Of a stretch of DNA of 11,351 bases, positions 7,413 through 11,351 are shown one piece after another. The position numbers and the translations under genes are program-made. The DNA lies in the NCBI GenBank assembly GCA_027485535.1, contig JAIXQV010000245.1, positions 1-11,351 on the forward strand. Direction: 5' to 3'. Below the pieces are notes generated by a model. The model did no database searches. It saw only the letters and a program-made list of their open reading frames with translations, and was not told where the DNA came from. This stretch comes from Oxalobacteraceae bacterium (GTDB taxonomy: Bacteria > Pseudomonadota > Gammaproteobacteria > Burkholderiales > Burkholderiaceae_D). The stretch's first letter is position 1, and each line of letters starts with the position of its first letter.

Positions 7413-7773
7413 GGGGGCGACCTGGTTTCGACAGGGGTTGCGAAGCAGCGTAGGGCATGCCGAGGACTGGTGACCTCGTAAATCCAGCCGGAAATCAATA
7501 ACTGCAAACGATAACTCGTACGCACTAGCTGCTTAATTGCGGCTTCCCTCATACCGTCTCGTCCCTGGGGCGGGCCAGCAATGGCGCGTGAGGTCATCTA
7601 CAGGGAATCGCGTGATGCCGGGTCACTTGGCATGGCGTTAAATTTAGGTGACTCGCCTTTCCGCAGCGTGTGCGTCCGCGTCGGCAAGGTCAAAATCAAA
7701 CGACAACACTAAGCATGTAGAACTGCCTGTAGAGGGCTTCTGGACGCGGGTTCGATTCCCGCCGCCTCCACCA
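7413..7773 (+). ncRNA. ssrA: Transfer-messenger RNA (tmRNA)
   Basis: A complete one-piece tmRNA of 361 bases that rescues stalled ribosomes with SmpB and tags the nascent chain for proteolysis. The 5' end GGGGGCGACCTGGTTTCGAC pairs with the 3' CGCCTCC to give the 7-bp acceptor stem (one G-U), followed by discriminator A and the encoded CCA at 7771-7773. The TGGTTTCGAC D-loop-like element and the T-arm GCGGGTTCGATTCCCGC are present. The reading frame at 7504-7536 encodes the tag. The ends are typical of betaproteobacteria. It is transcribed away from gph and converges with the large minus-strand gene. Confidence 0.97.
7504..7536 (+). other. tmRNA proteolysis-tag reading frame
   Basis: The resume codon GCA at 7504 begins ANDNSYALAA followed by TAA; with the tRNA-borne Ala the full tag is (A)ANDNSYALAA. 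The C-terminal ALAA needed for ClpXP recognition and the N-terminal AND involved in SspB binding in E. coli are conserved. The middle NSY replaces E. coli ENY. The preceding AATCAATAACT is the expected positioning stretch before the resume codon. Confidence 0.95.
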
Positions 7774-7838
7774 ACTAAAAGACCACCCTTGCGGTGGTTT
7801 TTTAGTTGGTGGATTCCAGTGGTGTCAACCCGCGTCCA
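7741..7838. repeat. Imperfect inverted copy of the tmRNA 3' end
   Basis: The tmRNA 3' end with its flank (7741-7787) and the reverse complement of 7793-7838 align collinearly. Both begin with the identical 12-mer TGGACGCGGGTT, differ through 13-14 bases, and then share a 21-base TCCACCAACTAAAA(G/A)ACCACC with one mismatch. The inner part is the terminator stem; the outer 12-base match lies inside the tmRNA T-arm. Read as RNA, the outer arms could pair (7741-7752 with 7827-7838). The outer match is partly constrained because the downstream arm is itself palindromic. Confidence 0.7.
7770..7810. terminator. Bidirectional terminator between ssrA and the large adhesin gene
   Basis: An 18-bp stem (one G-T pair) with a 5-base loop CTTGC runs from the discriminator A and CCA of tmRNA to 7810. 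The upper part, ACCACC-CTTGC-GGTGGT, is followed by TTTTTT on the plus strand, terminating ssrA. On the minus strand the same stem is followed by CTTTT, so it can also end the convergent gene. Because the lower stem includes the tmRNA CCA, the 3' end must be freed from this hairpin during maturation. Confidence 0.85.
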
Positions 7839-7858
7839 CGCGGGTTGAAATCACACCA
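7820..7858. repeat. GC-rich hairpin overlapping the end of the adhesin gene
   Basis: A perfect 9-bp stem CAACCCGCG / CGCGGGTTG with loop TCCA (7826-7847). It is extended by TGGTGT / ACACCA (7820-7825 with 7853-7858) after a 5-base bulge. The outer arm covers the last codons and stop of the minus-strand gene. There is no adjacent T run, so it is more likely a transcript-end protector or part of a composite terminator than a terminator on its own. Confidence 0.65.
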
Positions 7859-10800
7859 TGCCGTTGGCGGTCTTGTACTGCGATGCCGCCACGCCGTCGA
7901 GCGTGATGATGGCTGAAATACCGGTACCGTCATGATCGTACGCGAGGTAGGTGACGTTATCATTGCCGCCCACGAACACATCGGCGACCTTGAATTGTGT
8001 GCTAGGCGTTCCAGTGGCTGAGCCTGTATTGAAATGATTCATCGCAGAATTGATGAATCCATCTAGCGTTCTGGCCGTGGTGGCAACGTTCGCCAAGCCA
8101 TCAAACTGCAACTCATCATGACCTAGGCGAAAGCCTTTGATCAAGACCTGCTGTATTGCGGTATCTGTCGTAGTGTCTTGATCAGCGCCAAATTCTATGA
8201 TCGCTTTGCCGCTGCTACCACTGAAGCTTATATCAACTGCATCCAGTAATTGATTTACTGCAGATGATTTATTGCCCAAACTCAATGTCGCCGTACCTGC
8301 ATGGCCACTATTACCTAGCTGCGCCTTTCCACCATCAGTGAACAACTTCAATGACATCGATACTGCATCGTCTTGCTGGATCGCATCTAGAAATATATTC
8401 ATAGGCGCGGCACTCAGTTTCCCGAGTTGCAGATCGGCGGTTGCGAGCGCCCCCGCAGAAGACGCATTACCACTATCGGCATGCATGGCGATAGTGCCGC
8501 TGACACTAATACTGTTTCCAGCGCCTTGATGGAGCGCTATTTCAGCGCGACTCGCCTCACCCAGCGCGCCCACCGATATGCCTTCCGTCAAGGTGACCGC
8601 AGCAGAAGCCGCTTCAATTTTCGCACTGGCATCACTACTAGTGCCACTAGCGACAATCGACAGTCCGCCTTGTACACTAATCGGCGATGATGTCGTCGCG
8701 AGTTTGAGACTGCTCTCACTGCCCGCAGCCGTCGCTGCCAAATTCAAATCACCCGTGACATTGATTTTTTCTTGTGGACTTTCCACAGATAGTACTGCTC
8801 GCGCGTCAACACCGGAAGCGAAGACACTCAAACTATCACCAAGACTAATCACACCGCGATCTGGACGTATCAAAAAATCTATCTCAGCGTTCGAGCCGCT
8901 TGCTTCAACGTGGACTGGTCCGGTTATCTTGATATCTGCCGGCGCTGTTATGGGGGGCGTTGCGCGGTCGGGTCCTGAATGCGTAATCAATTGGCCGCTG
9001 ACACTGCTGCGGGTCCCTGCTGAAATTAAGTCCAGGTCACCCCCCAGGGTCAGGTTCCGACCAACGGAAAACACGTCAAGCACTGTCCGCGCATCGTAGC
9101 CCGCGCTACTGACCAGCACATCACCTGAAATACTAACTGCACCATAGCCAGTGACCAACCCATAATCGACGACATCGCCGCCAATCGGAGAAGTTAATCG
9201 ACCCGCGCCAGCACCAAGACTGATTTTGGCGCTCGGCGTGGTTGCGTTGGTGTTGCCAAGAATTGCTGAGACAGTAAGGCCTCCAGCAATGGCTATATCG
9301 CCACTGAAAGTCCGTAGATTGATAACAGAACTTGCGTCCAAGGCGGTTGATATCGCTTGAACATGATTCGCCACCACAAGATTGCCACCACCGAAACTAG
9401 AAGCTACTGATCCATCGGAAAAAGAAAACTTTCCGATAGTGAGGTTGACATCTGTTTGCGAAGATTTCCCACTTGCCTCAGCGACGATTTCTTTTGCATT
9501 GAACCCTCCGAAGATAAATTGGGCAAGAAACTTAGCCTCTGAGTTATCTCCCCGCGCACTCGTCCGCAACGCACCATCGATCTGCATCATCGGGTAACTA
9601 TTTGATGTGAAGCTAGCACTCGCTTTCGACCTGGTGCCAGCTGCATCAATCACTAGCTGGTTACCAATATAAAACGTCGACGTTACAATCGAAAGAAGCA
9701 GATAGTTCTGATCGACACTGAGCTTCGCTTCGGCGGCGTCACCACTCGCGACAACGCTAGCCCCTCGATTGAAATTGATATTACCTGCTTGATAGTTGAT
9801 CGTAACACTTGCAATCGCCTCAGATCCGGCAGCATCCAAACCAAGTAAGCCGCCCAAAACTAGCGTGCTCTGGGTAGTACTAGACATCGTCAGCGAGGTT
9901 ATCGATCGAAAACCGCTTGCACTCAATATGCTGCCCATCTTAAGGTTGATATCGCTGTCGTTAGTCCTCGTAAAAGCAAAATCTACCTTTGCATCCGTGC
10001 CTGTCGCTTCAAGCTTAAGTAGTTGATCACTTGAGACGCTATTAACGGTGAGCCTCCCTTCCACTAATGAAATGTCACCACTGGCAAGTGCGTTCATACC
10101 AGAATTAAATGAGGCGCTACCTGATCCCTGGTCAAGGGAAAACAATGTACGACCGCGCAGTCCTTCTGCATTCAATTCAATCTGGCCTTGAGTGATGAAC
10201 GCCGTATACGGCTTGACGGTTCCACTACCCGGTGTGATCTCAACAAATGCCTGACTTCGGAATTTCGTCGCCGTTGCGTTGAGGCTTTGCAGGGTAATGT
10301 TCCCGTCACCTGTACTCAGCGTCAGCGTCTTTTTTTCTGCTACAGCAGCGCTTAGCTGGACTGATGCGACATTAATATTGCCACGAATTTCATTTACTGA
10401 TGATGGATGCGTGGATAAGGTAAGCGGAAAATTTATGATCGTGCTGTTAACTTCAGCGGCTGTTGGCAACGCCACCGCATCCGTGAAGTTAAATGGATAA
10501 CGGGAATAATCTTTCAAACGAATTAGCCCTGTAAAACCAACACCATCAAGATCGTAGACGATATATAGAGCATTCTCTTGCCAATCATATGCCGATACGT
10601 AGGTGGCAGAGCCGATCTGTTGACCAATCTGAACAGAAGAGTCTCGAAGGAAGGTATCGAGGTCAGAGAAAAAAGGAAATCCGGTTCCGGTCAAACCATT
10701 GCTTGTCAACTGTGACGGCAACATCAACGTGTCAACACCAAAGCGGAAGCCTTCGATATCCAGCCTGTTTGCTTTGATAGCATCGATATTCAAGTTCGCG

Positions 10801-11351
10801 TCTGCTGATCCAAGAAGAATATTGCTAACACCTCTTTGGATATAGTTAATCTTGATGCTGGCAGCAGATTTATTGTCTATCTGTAGGTAAGCGGTACCAG
10901 CACTGGTAGTCGATCCGATATTGAAGCTGCCACCATAGGAGAGGTTATTCACTTTCAGCACGGCCGTATCGTTTGCTCGTACTGCATCAACACTTGCAAC
11001 ACTACCACTACTGTCCATGGCGATCGTTGCGGAAGCAATCGTTCCTAACCTTGAGTTTTCGCCGCTGTCTGCGAGCACCGAGACACTACCTGTCGCCTTT
11101 ATGACCTGAGCACCGTTGAATGTCGCCGCCGATGCCAAACCAGCCGCTTTAACCAGAAGACCACCTTTCAAATCGACCGCGGGTGATGCTGAGCTGACGA
11201 ATGAGGCACTTGCACGACTCCCATACCCAGATGCGCTAACCGTCAATTGACCATCGATACTACCGCTGATGGCGGTCGCTGTTGAATTTGCCTCTATATC
11301 GATTCTGGAGCGGGCCAATTCGCCATTGGCCGTCACCATCAGGTTGCCACC
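7851..11351 (-). CDS. Giant beta-strand-repeat surface/secreted adhesin-like protein, 5' end outside window
   Basis: The C-terminal 1166 residues of a longer protein. The frame is open to the window edge, and the Met at 11339 is internal (preceded by GGNL). No family is recognised with certainty. It is very rich in Ser, Ala, Gly, Asn, Asp and Thr, has no Cys and one Trp, and is built of short units of the type (I/V)xxxGxLxVxAxGxxSxAxxxx, as expected for a beta-helix or stacked beta-strand adhesin. A terminal module, GFRLGHDELQF...YLAYDHDGTGISAIITLDGV, forms the C-terminus and also occurs internally around window positions 10491-10751. The YDxDGxG motif resembles calcium-binding loops and the end resembles C-terminal targets of type I secreted repeat proteins, so type I secretion is an inference. 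No RTX GGxGxD nonapeptides are present. Base composition looks lower in GC than gyrA by eye. The gene converges on ssrA. Confidence 0.85.
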   Translation of the reverse strand, partial: GGNLMVTANGELARSRIDIEANSTATAISGSIDGQLTVSASGYGSRASASFVSSASPAVDLKGGLLVKAAGLASAATFNGAQVIKATGSVSVLADSGENSRLGTIASATIAMDSSGSVASVDAVRANDTAVLKVNNLSYGGSFNIGSTTSAGTAYLQIDNKSAASIKINYIQRGVSNILLGSADANLNIDAIKANRLDIEGFRFGVDTLMLPSQLTSNGLTGTGFPFFSDLDTFLRDSSVQIGQQIGSATYVSAYDWQENALYIVYDLDGVGFTGLIRLKDYSRYPFNFTDAVALPTAAEVNSTIINFPLTLSTHPSSVNEIRGNINVASVQLSAAVAEKKTLTLSTGDGNITLQSLNATATKFRSQAFVEITPGSGTVKPYTAFITQGQIELNAEGLRGRTLFSLDQGSGSASFNSGMNALASGDISLVEGRLTVNSVSSDQLLKLEATGTDAKVDFAFTRTNDSDINLKMGSILSASGFRSITSLTMSSTTQSTLVLGGLLGLDAAGSEAIASVTINYQAGNINFNRGASVVASGDAAEAKLSVDQNYLLLSIVTSTFYIGNQLVIDAAGTRSKASASFTSNSYPMMQIDGALRTSARGDNSEAKFLAQFIFGGFNAKEIVAEASGKSSQTDVNLTIGKFSFSDGSVASSFGGGNLVVANHVQAISTALDASSVINLRTFSGDIAIAGGLTVSAILGNTNATTPSAKISLGAGAGRLTSPIGGDVVDYGLVTGYGAVSISGDVLVSSAGYDARTVLDVFSVGRNLTLGGDLDLISAGTRSSVSGQLITHSGPDRATPPITAPADIKITGPVHVEASGSNAEIDFLIRPDRGVISLGDSLSVFASGVDARAVLSVESPQEKINVTGDLNLAATAAGSESSLKLATTSSPISVQGGLSIVASGTSSDASAKIEAASAAVTLTEGISVGALGEASRAEIALHQGAGNSISVSGTIAMHADSGNASSAGALATADLQLGKLSAAPMNIFLDAIQQDDAVSMSLKLFTDGGKAQLGNSGHAGTATLSLGNKSSAVNQLLDAVDISFSGSSGKAIIEFGADQDTTTDTAIQQVLIKGFRLGHDELQFDGLANVATTARTLDGFINSAMNHFNTGSATGTPSTQFKVADVFVGGNDNVTYLAYDHDGTGISAIITLDGVAASQYKTANGMV
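7854..8501 (-). repeat. C-terminal module of the adhesin
   Basis: The last 216 residues: a final repeat unit, a linker with LGNSGHAGTATLSLGNKSS, a beta-rich stretch, GFRLGHDELQF, a region rich in Thr and Asn, and the YDHDGTG loop followed by AIITLDGV and a short tail ending KTANGMV. By position it should hold the secretion or folding-nucleation signal. It is diverged from the internal copy at 10485-11090. Confidence 0.7.
8436..10076 (-). repeat. Array of about 17-20 short beta-strand repeats in the adhesin
   Basis: Successive units of roughly 22-45 residues share the core GxLxVxASGxxSxAxxxx preceded by a hydrophobic-alternating IxV strand. Clear examples are VLGGLLGLDAAGSEAIASV, YIGNQLVIDAAGTRSKASA, LGDSLSVFASGVDARAVLS and VQGGLSIVASGTSSDASAK. 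The units are diverged at the DNA level, so they are old repeats rather than a recent tandem expansion. Three further units lie upstream near 11090-11270. The spacing suggests one or two beta-helix turns per unit (inference). Confidence 0.75.
10485..11090 (-). repeat. Internal copy of the adhesin terminal module
   Basis: This block matches the C-terminal 8501-7854 block in order: ADSGENSR...ASAT against ADSGNASS...ATAD, VDAVRANDTA against LDAIQQDDAV, STTSAGTAYLQIDNKSA against NSGHAGTATLSLGNKSS, GFRFGVDTL against GFRLGHDEL, and YIVYDLDGVGFTGLIRL against YLAYDHDGTGISAIITL. A module normally expected only at a protein end thus occurs about 900 residues before it. Confidence 0.75.

Noticed and set aside
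7648..7848. A short plus-strand reading frame across the tmRNA 3' half
   Set aside because: It lies within ssrA and its terminator and is not coding.
8578..9099. A 173-residue plus-strand frame within the adhesin gene
   Set aside because: It is antisense to the repeat units of a continuous frame of more than 1100 codons and has no start context or motif of its own.
8436..10076. CRISPR-like or recent tandem DNA repeats
   Set aside because: The periodicity is at the protein level only; the DNA units are diverged and unequal in length, with no regular spacer.
7851..11351. RTX calcium-binding nonapeptide repeats in the large protein
   Set aside because: I looked for GGxGxDxLx and found none; the acidic YDxDGxG loops are isolated and not in tandem.

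Overview
The window reads as chromosomal DNA from a betaproteobacterium, probably Burkholderiales (inferred from gene order and protein flavour, not from a marker search). It combines a core housekeeping block with the start of a more accessory-looking region. The divergent arrangement gyrA-pheA-hisC against ompA-ubiG-gph, with ssrA (tmRNA) just downstream, resembles the layout common in Bordetella, Burkholderia and relatives. The OmpA is the short, barrel-less type with a Pro/Ala linker, and the tmRNA has the betaproteobacterial 5' and 3' ends.

Positions 1-4927, minus strand: gyrA (DNA gyrase subunit A) is followed by pheA (chorismate mutase/prephenate dehydratase) and hisC (histidinol-phosphate/aromatic aminotransferase). 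A further reading frame starts at about position 42 and is probably the next aromatic gene. PheA makes phenylpyruvate and HisC-type aminotransferases can aminate it, so the pair is a phenylalanine branch. serC, which usually lies between gyrA and pheA in this group, is absent. GyrA carries Gln at position 83, where E. coli has Ser.

Positions 4928-7363: a 260-base divergent control region, then ompA (outer-membrane/peptidoglycan anchor) with its own terminator, ubiG (ubiquinone O-methyltransferase), and a HAD phosphatase 4 bases after ubiG. The phosphatase would usually be called gph, but by context and sequence it may be the cell-wall recycling phosphatase MupP. A -10-like hexamer sits so close to ubiG that its transcript may be leaderless.

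Positions 7364-7850: a complete ssrA gene encoding the tag (A)ANDNSYALAA. It is followed by a long hairpin terminator that includes the CCA end, and by a second palindromic hairpin. Together the two form an imperfect inverted copy of the tmRNA 3' end, a place where integrating elements often insert.

Positions 7851-11351, minus strand: the C-terminal 1166 residues of a very large, cysteine-free, beta-strand-repeat protein, still open at the window edge. It looks like a secreted or surface adhesin. It contains two diverged copies of a terminal module, one in the middle and one at the C-terminus, separated by about 20 short repeats. This protein and the structured ssrA junction are the least ordinary parts of the window.
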